Source: Halomicronema sp. CCY15110 (GTDB taxonomy: Bacteria; Cyanobacteriota; Cyanobacteriia; Phormidesmidales; Phormidesmidaceae). Taken from it: a stretch of DNA of 34,701 bases. The stretch spans positions 1 through 34,701 of the forward strand of contig NZ_JACSWC010000302.1 of the NCBI RefSeq assembly GCF_016888165.1, in the 5' to 3' direction. Both the position numbers and the translations under genes were made by a program. Positions 25,858-34,479 of the stretch are shown here, piece after piece. Position 1 is the stretch's first letter. The number at the start of each line of letters is the position of its first letter. The notes under the pieces are model-generated. The model saw only the letters and a program-made list of their open reading frames with translations, had not been told where the DNA came from and did no database searches.

Positions 25858-26928
25858 CTACACAGATTCTGTGAGGTAGTGGATATAGCGCTTGACCCGC
25901 TCAAAATCGCCCTGAGCAATGCAGGCCATCTTAAGGCTCGACAAGGCCTGTCGCTGCAGCGACAAATCTTGCAGGCGGATGGCCGCTTTGAGCCGTTCTT
26001 CGCGAGCTTGCAGCGCCTTGGCGGTATCGCCCAAGATGTCGTAATTAATCGACAAGCTCTCTAGCGTTTGGATTTCGCCGCGATCGTCTTGGAGTTGGCG
26101 CACGAGTTGCAGCCGCTCTTGCAGGTACACCACCGCGCGAGTGTAGTCGCCGATCGCATAACAAGCACTGTGCAAATTGCGCAGAATTTTGTTGACCACC
26201 GGCAGTTCCATGCGATCACGGCTGAGTCGGAGCAGGCGATCGTAATATTCGATAGTTTTTTGCGAGTTGCCAAGCGCATGATAAGCATTGCCCAAATTGC
26301 GCAAAATCTGCTCTAGTGCCACGAAGTCTTGATGGGCTTCAGCAATTTCCAAACTTTGCTCATAGAGGGCGACCGCTTGGTCGGACTTGCCTTGCACCCG
26401 ATAAATTAGGGCCAAATTGCCCAAGGCACGCATTTCGGCTTCGCGATCGCAAACGGTTTGGGCCAGTCGCAAACTATGCGCCATGCAGGTTTCGGCATTT
26501 TTCAACTCGCCCAGATGGCGATAGCTGTTGCCCAAACAGCTCAGGGCTTGGTGTTGGAGAGCCTGATCGGTTAACTGTTGCGACAGCGCCAACCCCTGAC
26601 GAGCATAGTCAGCAGCCCACAGGTAATCGGCCAGTGTGTAACATAGATGCGCCATGACGAGCACGACTCGGGCCGTTGATCGCGGCTGCGCCAAAACTTG
26701 AAACGCTTGTAAAGCCTTTTGAAAATCGGCCAAGGCGGCTACCGTATTGCCTTGGCGTTGGTGGGCTGCGCCCTGCTTCAGCGACTGCTTGGCCTCGGCG
26801 ACTAGACAGGTTTGTTGCTCAGGGGTGAATGCTTGCGTAGAGAGTGCTTCATGAGAAGCTACTAGGGTTTCCTCTAGGAGGAGCTGTTCAACTGCTGCTT
26901 TGCTCGGGATATGTTGCATCGTGGTCAC
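25858..26928 (-). CDS. TPR-repeat protein
   Basis: This 356-residue soluble protein consists of about seven 40-residue tetratricopeptide repeats of the longer TPR_12/LGN-like kind, with leads such as ALSCLGNSYRHLGELKNAET, MRALGNLALIYRVQGKSDQA and ILRNLGNAYHALGNSQKTIE. No catalytic domain, membrane segment or signal peptide is present, so it is probably a cytoplasmic scaffold binding other proteins. GTG at 26928 has AAAGG four bases upstream; the ATG at 26919 lies 13 bases from it, so I keep the GTG, with some doubt. It appears monocistronic. A perfect inverted repeat follows the stop. Confidence 0.85.
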   Translation of the reverse strand: MTTMQHIPSKAAVEQLLLEETLVASHEALSTQAFTPEQQTCLVAEAKQSLKQGAAHQRQGNTVAALADFQKALQAFQVLAQPRSTARVVLVMAHLCYTLADYLWAADYARQGLALSQQLTDQALQHQALSCLGNSYRHLGELKNAETCMAHSLRLAQTVCDREAEMRALGNLALIYRVQGKSDQAVALYEQSLEIAEAHQDFVALEQILRNLGNAYHALGNSQKTIEYYDRLLRLSRDRMELPVVNKILRNLHSACYAIGDYTRAVVYLQERLQLVRQLQDDRGEIQTLESLSINYDILGDTAKALQAREERLKAAIRLQDLSLQRQALSSLKMACIAQGDFERVKRYIHYLTESV

Positions 26929-27533
26929 GGTACCTTTCTAAGCAGAAAATCTACTCAGAGTCTCTATTAAAAGTGCTTGAAAAACAGGGACTCTTGGGGG
27001 GCATAACCCAAGAGGGTTTGGGGGGGAACGAAAAAAGCGCGATAACCATGATCCCAAGTCAGCAAGTTTTCCCGTTGAGATTCCCCGAACATCAGAGGGC
27101 GGCCTTTCGGTAGGCTTTCTCGCCTGGGCACCGCTAGGGATACCAAATATGAGTTAGCGTCCTGCGGACAATTTCTTCTACCTCATAATTGGGGCTGCAA
27201 AAATGAAGAAAATTTATCTGTGATGTCATCTTAGTTAAAGTGTTTATGAAGCGTAACCGTGCATATAACCAGAACTTGACGTGTGTCGTTGGCCGCTAGA
27301 TCCGCGTATTTTCGTGGTTTCATGAGCGGGTAGAGGGTGCGTTGACAGGTTGGGGCCATCATGATCGCGCGATCGCCCCCGTGCCCTTACCGAGCTCATC
27401 GTTGCCGTTGTTGATCGCTGGGCATCACTAGCTGCATGACATGGTGATTACTGGGCAACGGTGGGCAAATGGCCAATATACTGCTGGCGATCGCCAGCCA
27501 AAATTAAACAAGCATCTAGGAGAGAATAATCTG
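26929..27533. other. Divergent intergenic region
   Basis: About 600 bp between the TPR gene and the radical SAM gene with no convincing gene. A hairpin, CTCTTGGG (26991-26998) with CCCAAGAG (27007-27014), is followed by a G-run. The part at 27180-27260 is AT-rich and could hold the promoter of the downstream gene. If the radical SAM protein starts at ATG 27441 rather than TTG 27534, the last 93 bp are coding. Confidence 0.4.
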
Positions 27534-29183
27534 TTGACTGCGCCATTTCACTTAGAAAAACTGCTGTTTACGCCCGCAACCCCTGTAGATCAGGCGACGC
27601 CAGTGGTGTTTGCGTTTCCCAATGAATACACCATTGGCATTACTAGCCTGGGGTATCAGATCATTTGGGCCATGCTGGCGCAGCGGGCCGATTTGGCGGT
27701 GTCGCGCTTGTTCACCGATGGGCACGAGCCCTTGCCCACCCAGATTGAGCTGTTGGGCTTTTCCATGTCGTGGGAGCTGGACTACGCCAACATCCTCACC
27801 CAGTTGGAATCGTTGACGGTGCCGATCTTGTCGAGCGATCGCGGCAACGAGCATCCCCTGGTATTTGGCGGTGGCCCGGTGCTCACGGCTAATCCCGAAC
27901 CCTTTGCCGCCTTTTTTGATGTGGTGCTACTGGGGGACGGTGAGGTCGTGCTGGAGGCGTTTATCGATGCGTATCAAACCGTGCGGGGCAGCGATCGCGC
28001 CACCCAACTGCGCCGCTTGGCCCAGGTGCCCGGCGTTTACGTGCCGGCGTTGTACGAGCCGATCTACGACAGTCCCACCGGCCCGATCGCAGCCATTCAG
28101 CCCGTGGATGCCGACATTCCCCCCGTGGTAGAAAAGCAAACCTATCGCGGCAACACCCTCTCGACCTCGTCGGTGGTGACGGAGAAGGCCGCGTGGGAAA
28201 ACATCTACATGGTGGAAGTGGTGCGGAGCTGCCCCGAAATGTGTCGGTTCTGCTTGGCGAGTTATCTCACCCTGCCCTTTCGCACGGCCCCGGTGGCGGG
28301 TGCCCTGATGCCTGCGGTCGAAAAAGGTTTGGCCGTCACGAATCGCCTCGGCCTCCTCGGAGCGTCCGTCACCCAGCATCCCGAATTTGATGAGCTGCTG
28401 GACTATCTCAATCAACCTCGGTTTGACGACATGCGGCTGAGTATCGCCTCGGTGCGCACCAACACGGTGAACCAAAAGCTGACGGAAACCCTGACGCGCC
28501 ACGGCACTAAATCCATCACGATCGCGATCGAAAGCGGTGCCGAACGGGTGCGGCAGATCGTCAACAAAAAACTGGCGACCGAAGAGATTGTGGCGGCGGC
28601 AGTGAATGCCAAGGCGGGGGGGCTCAGCGCGCTAAAGCTGTACGGCATGGCGGGCATTCCGGGCGAACTGCCGGAAGATTTGGACACCACTGCTGACCTG
28701 ATGTTGCAGCTAAAAAAAGCAGCTCCGGGTTTGCGGCTCACGTTGGGCTGTAGCACCTTTGTGCCCAAGGCCCACACGCCGTTTCAGTGGTACGGGGTGA
28801 ATCCTCAAGCGGATAAACGGCTGAAGCGGTTGCAAAAACGCCTGCGGCCCAACGGCATCGACTTTCGCCCCGAAAGCTATAACTGGTCAATCATTCAGGC
28901 GATGATTTCGCGGGGCGATCGCCGCCTCACCCCGCTGCTGCTGCAAGCTCGGGAATTTGGCGATTCCCTGGGCAGTTATAAACGGGCGTTCAAAGCCTTG
29001 AAGGGCGAACTGCCGCCGCTCGATTTTTACGTCCACGCCCATTGGGAACGGGAGCAGCCTTTGCCGTGGGAGCATTTGCAAGGCCCCCTGCCCAAAGCCA
29101 CATTGCTGAAACATTTGGACAGCGCCACCACTCACTTTGCGCCCGATCCGCCAACCCCGGTACTGGCGGCTGGCCATCCCTGA
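27534..29183 (+). CDS. Radical SAM protein with B12-binding-type N-terminus
   Basis: This protein of about 549 residues has an N-terminal domain of the B12-binding type (FAFPNEYTIGITSLGYQIIW, then ELLGFSMSWELDYANILTQL, then PLVFGGGPVLTANPEPFAAF and LLGDGE). The radical SAM core follows with a CX3CX2C cluster at Cys233, Cys237 and Cys240 (SCPEMCRFC). TITIAIESGAE-like sequence (KSITIAIESGAERVRQIVNK) supports the fold. Members of this family generate a 5'-deoxyadenosyl radical; the substrate is unknown. TTG at 27534 has AGGAGAG nine bases upstream, so I prefer it; ATG at 27441 gives 580 residues but adds a non-family leader. A hydrolase gene follows by 61 bp on the same strand. Confidence 0.9.
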   Translation: MTAPFHLEKLLFTPATPVDQATPVVFAFPNEYTIGITSLGYQIIWAMLAQRADLAVSRLFTDGHEPLPTQIELLGFSMSWELDYANILTQLESLTVPILSSDRGNEHPLVFGGGPVLTANPEPFAAFFDVVLLGDGEVVLEAFIDAYQTVRGSDRATQLRRLAQVPGVYVPALYEPIYDSPTGPIAAIQPVDADIPPVVEKQTYRGNTLSTSSVVTEKAAWENIYMVEVVRSCPEMCRFCLASYLTLPFRTAPVAGALMPAVEKGLAVTNRLGLLGASVTQHPEFDELLDYLNQPRFDDMRLSIASVRTNTVNQKLTETLTRHGTKSITIAIESGAERVRQIVNKKLATEEIVAAAVNAKAGGLSALKLYGMAGIPGELPEDLDTTADLMLQLKKAAPGLRLTLGCSTFVPKAHTPFQWYGVNPQADKRLKRLQKRLRPNGIDFRPESYNWSIIQAMISRGDRRLTPLLLQAREFGDSLGSYKRAFKALKGELPPLDFYVHAHWEREQPLPWEHLQGPLPKATLLKHLDSATTHFAPDPPTPVLAAGHP

Positions 29184-29244
29184 AGGGTGCGGCCCAACCC
29201 TCCCCCACCGTCCCATAATGAAGGGTAGCGATCGCGAGAGTTTC

Positions 29245-29964
29245 ATGACTTTGCCCACGGTAATCATTCCCGGCTATTTTGCGGGGGCGGCTCCTTACAA
29301 ATCTCTGGAAGCGGACTTAAACCAGCGTGGTCTTTGGACAACGGTGGTGCCGCTGACCCAAGCCAGTTGGTTTCCCACCATCGGCGGCCGCTCGGTGCAG
29401 CCGATCTTGCAGGCCCTGGCAGAGACGGTCGAGCAGGCGATGGCGGCGACTGGGAGCGATCGCGTTAATCTGGTGGGCCACTCTGCCGGGGGATGGATTG
29501 CCCGGATTTATCTCGGCGATGAGCCCTATGATGTGCATCCCGCTGACCGCGATCGGCGCAACTGCTGGTCGGGCCACCGCTACGTGCAGACCCTGATCAC
29601 CCTGGGTACGCCCCACACCAGCCAAGAGCGCTGGACTCGCCGCAACCTCGACTTTGTCAATCAGACTTACCCCGGTGCGTATCACCCCGACGTGCGCTAC
29701 ATCTGCTTTGCGGGCAAGGCCGTATTTGGGCAACGGTGGCGCACCTGGTTTACTTACAACAGCTATCAGATTACGGGCGGCAATGGCGCTTGCTGGGGCG
29801 ATGGCATTACGCCCATCCCAGCGGCTCATTTGGACGGAGCGACTAACCTGGTGCTGGATGAGGTGCACCATTCTCCCAAACCGGGAATCGCTTGGTACGG
29901 CACGCCTCAAGTGGTGGATCAGTGGGCCACTGATCTCAATGTGGATTCGCTGCAAAGCCGATGA
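29245..29964 (+). CDS. Alpha/beta hydrolase, lipase-like
   Basis: This 239-residue protein begins TLPTVIIPGYFAGAAPYKSL, the opening strand and oxyanion region of lipase-type hydrolases. The nucleophile elbow is GHSAGG (Ser80), and later GDGITPI and VHHSP supply the likely acid and histidine. There is no signal peptide, so it is probably cytoplasmic or membrane-peripheral. It may act on membrane lipids or small esters; the substrate is not shown. The ATG at 29245 has GAGAG upstream; ATG at 29218 is possible. It lies 61 bp after the radical SAM gene and may be cotranscribed. Confidence 0.88.
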   Translation: MTLPTVIIPGYFAGAAPYKSLEADLNQRGLWTTVVPLTQASWFPTIGGRSVQPILQALAETVEQAMAATGSDRVNLVGHSAGGWIARIYLGDEPYDVHPADRDRRNCWSGHRYVQTLITLGTPHTSQERWTRRNLDFVNQTYPGAYHPDVRYICFAGKAVFGQRWRTWFTYNSYQITGGNGACWGDGITPIPAAHLDGATNLVLDEVHHSPKPGIAWYGTPQVVDQWATDLNVDSLQSR

Positions 29965-30080
29965 GGCGAAGGGTTGACTCTGGTTGTGCACCGGCGTTTA
30001 TCTCGGTTTGCCATGGCTCTTGCGGAGTAGGCAAGTTCAAGACTTGGTGAGAGCAGTAGCAAGATTCATGCCAGGGCCGT

Positions 30081-30095
30081 TGCGGTGCAGCCGCA
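30081..30095. terminator. Small stem between convergent genes
   Basis: TGCGG (30081-30085) pairs with CCGCA (30091-30095) around TGCAG, in the 134-bp gap between the hydrolase gene and plsC, which converge. CTCTTA follows on the plus strand. It could be a weak terminator. Confidence 0.25.
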
Positions 30096-30098
30096 CTC

Positions 30099-30740
30099 TT
30101 ATCGACCTAAATCATGGAGCTGATGAATCGCCGCTGCACATTGTTCGGTGGTTTGTTGCAGCAACGCCTTATCGGTCTGGGCGGGGGGCGGAATGGGCTC
30201 GCCGATGCGCACCGTGAGGGGCAGCGATCGCGGCACTTTGCGCCCTTTGGGCAAAAGGCGATGGGTGCCCCACAGACTGACGGGCAGCAGCGGCGCTTGG
30301 GCTTTCGCCGCAATCAGCGCGGCCCCCAGCTTAGGGTTAGGAATGCGGCCATCGGCGGTGCGGGTGCCCTGCAAAAAGACCCCCACGGCCCACCCCTGGT
30401 CGAGTTGTTTTAACGCTTCGCGAATGGCACTGCGATCGGCACTGCCCCGCTTGACGGGATACGCCCCATATAAGCGAATGGCCGGAGCCAGCACCGGCAC
30501 CTTAAACAGTTCCTCCTTGGCCATATAAGAGACGGGGCGGCGCACACAGCTCGACAAAATGGGCGGGTCAAAATCACTAGCGTGGTTGGCGACGACAATC
30601 AGCGGCCCCTGCTTGGGAACATGCTGCGCCCCTTCGACCCGCCCCCGAAAGTACAAGCGAAACGTCGGACTGACCACCGTCCATTTGAACAGGTAGTACA
30701 ACAGCAAACTCGCCAGGGGTTCGCGATCGCGACTAGCCAT
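30099..30740 (-). CDS. plsC: 1-acylglycerol-3-phosphate acyltransferase
   Basis: PlsC acylates lysophosphatidic acid to phosphatidic acid at the membrane. The 213-residue protein has the HX4D motif at NHASDFD (His53, Asp58), YMAKEELFKVP near 72-82, YPVKRGSADRSAIREAL near 94-110, and QGTR at 124-127 where most relatives have EGTR. Length is in the usual 200-250 range. It sits 17 bp after fabD on the same strand, an operon that links acyl-chain supply to phospholipid synthesis. The Glu-to-Gln change in the third motif lies in the glycerol-phosphate binding region, but similar variants are tolerated in the family. Confidence 0.93.
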   Translation of the reverse strand: MASRDREPLASLLLYYLFKWTVVSPTFRLYFRGRVEGAQHVPKQGPLIVVANHASDFDPPILSSCVRRPVSYMAKEELFKVPVLAPAIRLYGAYPVKRGSADRSAIREALKQLDQGWAVGVFLQGTRTADGRIPNPKLGAALIAAKAQAPLLPVSLWGTHRLLPKGRKVPRSLPLTVRIGEPIPPPAQTDKALLQQTTEQCAAAIHQLHDLGR

Positions 30741-30757
30741 AACAAGACGCCTCAGGG

Positions 30758-31642
30758 CTATAGAGCAGTGAGCTGCTCAAGGGTACCGACATTGGTGAGC
30801 TGCAACGATTTGACCGTGCGCTTGATCAGTCCTGTCAGCACATTGCCCGGCCCGACCTCGATGACTTGCTCGATGCCGAGGTCGGGTAGCGAGAGGGAAA
30901 TCTCGCGCCACCGCACCGACCCGGTCATTTGTTGGGAAAGGCGCTGCTTTAGCGTCTTGGCATCAGTAGCGGGGGTGGGGTCAACGTTCGACAGAACCGG
31001 AATCTGGACATCGCGAAACTCCACCGCATCCAGCACCTGCTGAAATTCGCGAGACGCTGGAGCCATTAATGGCGAATGGAACGCCCCGCTGACATTCAGC
31101 TTGACCGCGCGCTTACTCTTCACAGCGGCGATGACCGCATCCACGCCTTCGGGCGTCCCCGAAATCACGACCTGCCCAGGATTGTTGTCGTTGGCCAATA
31201 CCACGCCTTCGGTTTCGGCAATTTTGGCATCCAACTCGTCGCGGTTAAAGCCCATCAGGGCCGCCATCACCCCTTCGGAGGTTTGGGACATGAGTTCACC
31301 ACGCAGCTTCACCAGCCGCAACCCCGGCCCAAAATCAAACGCCCCGGCCGCATACAACGCACCATATTCGCCCAGGCTATGCCCGGCGACGAGAGCGGGT
31401 TCATGGCCTTGTTCGCGTAACCAGTCCACCAACAGGCTTTCCAGCACGTAGAGGCAAGGCTGGGTGTACAAGGTATTCGAGACCTTGTCGTCTTCGCTCT
31501 GACAAATGGCGGCGACTGACCAACCCAGGATTTCATCCGCGATCGCCAACCGCTCTTGGCTGGTGGCATGGGTCATCAAGTCGAGTCCCATCCCCACCGA
31601 TTGCGAGCCCTGACCAGGAAATACCCAGGCTGTGTTCACCAT
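30758..31642 (-). CDS. fabD: Malonyl-CoA:ACP transacylase
   Basis: FabD moves malonyl groups from CoA to acyl carrier protein to feed fatty-acid elongation in the cytoplasm. The 294-residue protein shows FPGQGSQSVGMG near the start, the nucleophile in GHSLGEYGAL (Ser89), LRGELM (Arg114) and GAFHSPLM (His189), all family-typical. ATG at 31642 follows AAGG. plsC follows by 17 bp. In many cyanobacteria plsX and fabH lie directly upstream of fabD; here a 362-bp non-coding gap and a divergent kinase gene replace them. Confidence 0.97.
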   Translation of the reverse strand: MVNTAWVFPGQGSQSVGMGLDLMTHATSQERLAIADEILGWSVAAICQSEDDKVSNTLYTQPCLYVLESLLVDWLREQGHEPALVAGHSLGEYGALYAAGAFDFGPGLRLVKLRGELMSQTSEGVMAALMGFNRDELDAKIAETEGVVLANDNNPGQVVISGTPEGVDAVIAAVKSKRAVKLNVSGAFHSPLMAPASREFQQVLDAVEFRDVQIPVLSNVDPTPATDAKTLKQRLSQQMTGSVRWREISLSLPDLGIEQVIEVGPGNVLTGLIKRTVKSLQLTNVGTLEQLTAL

Positions 31643-31716
31643 GACTGCCTTCTTTGTCTATCAAAATTTAAGATCTTGCATCTCTCACTCTCTCAAGAAA
31701 TGGCCGTTTCGCAAAG

Positions 31717-31890
31717 TTGCCGCTTTCCTGGCCAGCAATTCTCAGGATCGCTTTCGGGGATTGAATGATGACGTTCACGCTGAGGGAGTCGTTCGCTCAG
31801 CGTTCTCCGAAGTCAGAAAGCCTACTTCGCCTTGCGCCCGGTTCAGGGTGAACGGTGAGCAGTTCAAACTGAGAATTGCCGCTTTCCTGG
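31717..31890. repeat. Repeats in the fabD-kinase gap
   Basis: TTGCCGCTTTCCTGG occurs at 31717-31731 and again at 31876-31890. CAATTCTCAG (31736-31745) is the reverse complement of CTGAGAATTG (31869-31878). Between them lies a hairpin, ACGCTGAG (31777-31784) with CTCAGCGT (31796-31803). The whole has the look of a duplicated or decayed repeat element between fabD and the kinase gene; no gene is visible in the 31643-32004 gap, which should contain both divergent promoters. Confidence 0.6.
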
Positions 31891-32004
31891 TTCAGCCAGT
31901 GACTGCTGTGGTTGGTCGCTGGCGGCACGAGCGAGTTGTCGAAATTTGGGGGGCGCGCGTGTGAATCTGCTGGGGACGGGTACTCTAGCAAGCAAACCAA
32001 CTAG

Positions 32005-34479
32005 ATGAATGCCTTCAGCGCACTACCCTTGCTTATGGATGCTGCCGTTGCCTCTTCTACGCTGCCCAACGCCCTGCAACAATTGGTGACTGGCTCACCA
32101 GAATGGCTGGCGTTGTTTGATCGCGATCGCCGGTATTGTCAGACTAGTCCGTCCTTGGCGGCTGTGCTGAACGCTAGCCAACTGGAATGGCTAGGACAGC
32201 ATAATGCCGCTCTGGCAGAGATGACTCAACAGGCCGGGCTGCCCAAAGTTTGGCGCAAGTATTGGCAACAAGTCGACGACGCTTTGCTGACGGTGATACA
32301 GGAACAGCAGGCGGAAAAACGGGTGCACGCCCTCCCGAACGAAGACGGTGACTTGCAACTCTGTGAAGCAACGTATACCCCGATTTACGATGCCCAGGGA
32401 CAGGTCGAAGCGGTGGTCAGTATGAGTCATCCCACCGTGATTCCCTCGGCTATGCAGGCAGCGGAAGTCAAAAGTCTGGCTGTCGCCCAGTTGGAAGCCT
32501 ATCCAGACGCGATCGTAGGAGCCGAAATGCCTGATCTGACGGCGGCCTCATTGGCCAATTTAGCCGGGCCGCTGGCCCCCGTAGCCGCGTCACCAGTAGC
32601 CTCGCGGCTACCCACGCCAGGGGTCGGGCAGCCCGGACTACAGGTACACCAAACGGCTGAATTCCTCCAGGTTGTGCTGGACAATATTCCGCAATACATT
32701 TTTTGGAAAGACCTGAATTCGGTTTATCTGGGCTGTAACCAGCGCTGGGCCGAGATGGCGGGCTTTAACAATCCCAGTGAGGTGGTGGGCATTACCGATG
32801 ACGATTTGCCGTGGACGCCCGAAGAAGCTGACTGGTACTTGAAGTGCGATCGCCGGGTGATGGCAACGGACACCCCCATGCTGCGTATCAAAGAGTCGCA
32901 GATGCAGGCCGACGGCAAACTCAGCTGGCGAGAAACCAGCAAACTCCCGCTACACGATGCCCAGGGCAACGTCGTGGGGTTGCTCGGCACTATTGAAGAC
33001 ATTACCGAGCGCAAAATTGCTGAGGATTTGCTGAAGCAGTCGGAAGCAACCTATCGCAAGCTGGCGAAACAAGAAGAGCTACTCAATCAAATTTCGAATC
33101 AGATCCGCCAGTCGCTCTCCGTCGCCGAAATTCAACAGCGCACGGTGCAAGAGGTACGCCAACTCTTCGATGTTGACCGCATGTTGATCTATCGCTTTGA
33201 CAAAGACTGGCTGGGTCGGGTCGTGACCGAATCGGTGGAGGCTCCGTGGCGATCGCTGCTCAATGAAGCCACCCAAGATACCTGTTTTCCCGAAGAACAT
33301 GCGGCGATGTACTTGGAGGGGCGAGTCCGCACCATTCCCAACGTCGCCACTGCCGATCTGGATGAATGTCATCGTGACTTTTTGCTCGACATGCAAGTGC
33401 AGGCCAACGCGATCGTGCCCATCCTCGTCCGTGATGAACTGTGGGGCCTATTGATCGCCCATCAGTGCTCCGGCCCCCGCGACTGGCAAGAGGAAGAGAT
33501 CAAATTGCTGAAGGCGCTCGCGGCCCAGGTCAGCATTGCCATTCAGCAAGCCGAACTGTACGCCCAAACGAAGCAAAGCGGTGATCTGGCCCAGCAAAAA
33601 GCTGCTGAACTCGAAAATGCGTTGCAAACCCTGCAAAAAACACAAACCCAACTCGTCCAGACGGAAAAAATGTCCGGGCTGGGGCAAATGGTGGCGGGCA
33701 TCGCCCACGAAATTAATAACCCGGTCAACTTTATCTACGGCAATATTCCCCACATTAAGGAACACCTCACCGACCTCACCGACCTCTTAAGCCTCTACCG
33801 AGAAAATTATCCCGAGCCCGTGGAAGCGGTTGATGATTTCATCGAGGAAATTGACCTTGATTATGTGTTAGAAGACCTCAATAAAATCTTGAAGTCGTTT
33901 CAGATTGGGAGTCAGCGCATTCAGCAAATTGTGACCTCGCTGCGGACCTTTTCACGCCTCGATGAAGCGGAGAAAAAAGACGTCAATTTGCATGAAGGCA
34001 TCGACAGCACGTTGTTGATTTTGCAACATCGCCTTAAGGCAAAAGCCGATCGCCCGGTCATTCAGGTGGTCAAAGACTACGCCGACTTGCCCTTGGTGGA
34101 GTGCTATCCCAGCCAACTCAACCAAGTCTTTATGAACATTTTGGGCAATGGCATTGATGCTCTAGAGCAAGAAATCACTGCCGGCGGCAGGGCACAGAAA
34201 TCTGAGCCGCCGACGATCGCGATCGCCACCGAACAACTCCAGGGCGAGGTATTAATTCGCATTCGCGATAATGGGCCGGGCATTGCGGAAAAACATCGGG
34301 CGCGGCTCTTTGATCCCTTTTTCACCACCAAACCAATTGGCAAAGGCACGGGACTCGGCCTTTCCATTAGCCACCAAATTGTCACCGAACGCCACGGCGG
34401 ACGCCTCATCGTCGTCTCCGAAGCCAATCAGGGCACCGAATTTCAGATTTATGTGCCCTTAACCCATGTTTCTGCCTAG
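32005..34479 (+). CDS. PAS/GAF sensor histidine kinase, cyanobacteriochrome-like GAF
   Basis: This 824-residue protein has no membrane helix, so it should be cytoplasmic. Domains: a PAS-like region (about 22-145), a low-complexity Ala/Pro-rich stretch (about 150-215), a PAS/PAC domain (about 218-340, ending VVGLLGTIEDITERK), a GAF domain (about 357-520), then a coiled coil and a histidine kinase. The phospho-acceptor is His568 in GIAHEINNP; N-box NQVFMNILGNGIDAL, DNGPGI and GTGLGLS complete the ATPase. The GAF has Cys427 in DTCF and Cys455-His456 (DECHRDFL), 28 residues apart, as in DXCF cyanobacteriochromes, which bind phycocyanobilin or phycoviolobilin. No response-regulator gene is adjacent. 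The start at 32005 lacks a strong ribosome site. Confidence 0.93.
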   Translation: MNAFSALPLLMDAAVASSTLPNALQQLVTGSPEWLALFDRDRRYCQTSPSLAAVLNASQLEWLGQHNAALAEMTQQAGLPKVWRKYWQQVDDALLTVIQEQQAEKRVHALPNEDGDLQLCEATYTPIYDAQGQVEAVVSMSHPTVIPSAMQAAEVKSLAVAQLEAYPDAIVGAEMPDLTAASLANLAGPLAPVAASPVASRLPTPGVGQPGLQVHQTAEFLQVVLDNIPQYIFWKDLNSVYLGCNQRWAEMAGFNNPSEVVGITDDDLPWTPEEADWYLKCDRRVMATDTPMLRIKESQMQADGKLSWRETSKLPLHDAQGNVVGLLGTIEDITERKIAEDLLKQSEATYRKLAKQEELLNQISNQIRQSLSVAEIQQRTVQEVRQLFDVDRMLIYRFDKDWLGRVVTESVEAPWRSLLNEATQDTCFPEEHAAMYLEGRVRTIPNVATADLDECHRDFLLDMQVQANAIVPILVRDELWGLLIAHQCSGPRDWQEEEIKLLKALAAQVSIAIQQAELYAQTKQSGDLAQQKAAELENALQTLQKTQTQLVQTEKMSGLGQMVAGIAHEINNPVNFIYGNIPHIKEHLTDLTDLLSLYRENYPEPVEAVDDFIEEIDLDYVLEDLNKILKSFQIGSQRIQQIVTSLRTFSRLDEAEKKDVNLHEGIDSTLLILQHRLKAKADRPVIQVVKDYADLPLVECYPSQLNQVFMNILGNGIDALEQEITAGGRAQKSEPPTIAIATEQLQGEVLIRIRDNGPGIAEKHRARLFDPFFTTKPIGKGTGLGLSISHQIVTERHGGRLIVVSEANQGTEFQIYVPLTHVSA

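Noticed and set aside
27927-28502. 191-codon minus-strand frame
   Set aside because: It is antisense to the radical SAM core and is His/Gly/Arg-rich without any family pattern.
29317-29991. 224-codon minus-strand frame
   Set aside because: It is antisense to the well-supported hydrolase gene, has no motif, and its composition is that of a shadow frame.
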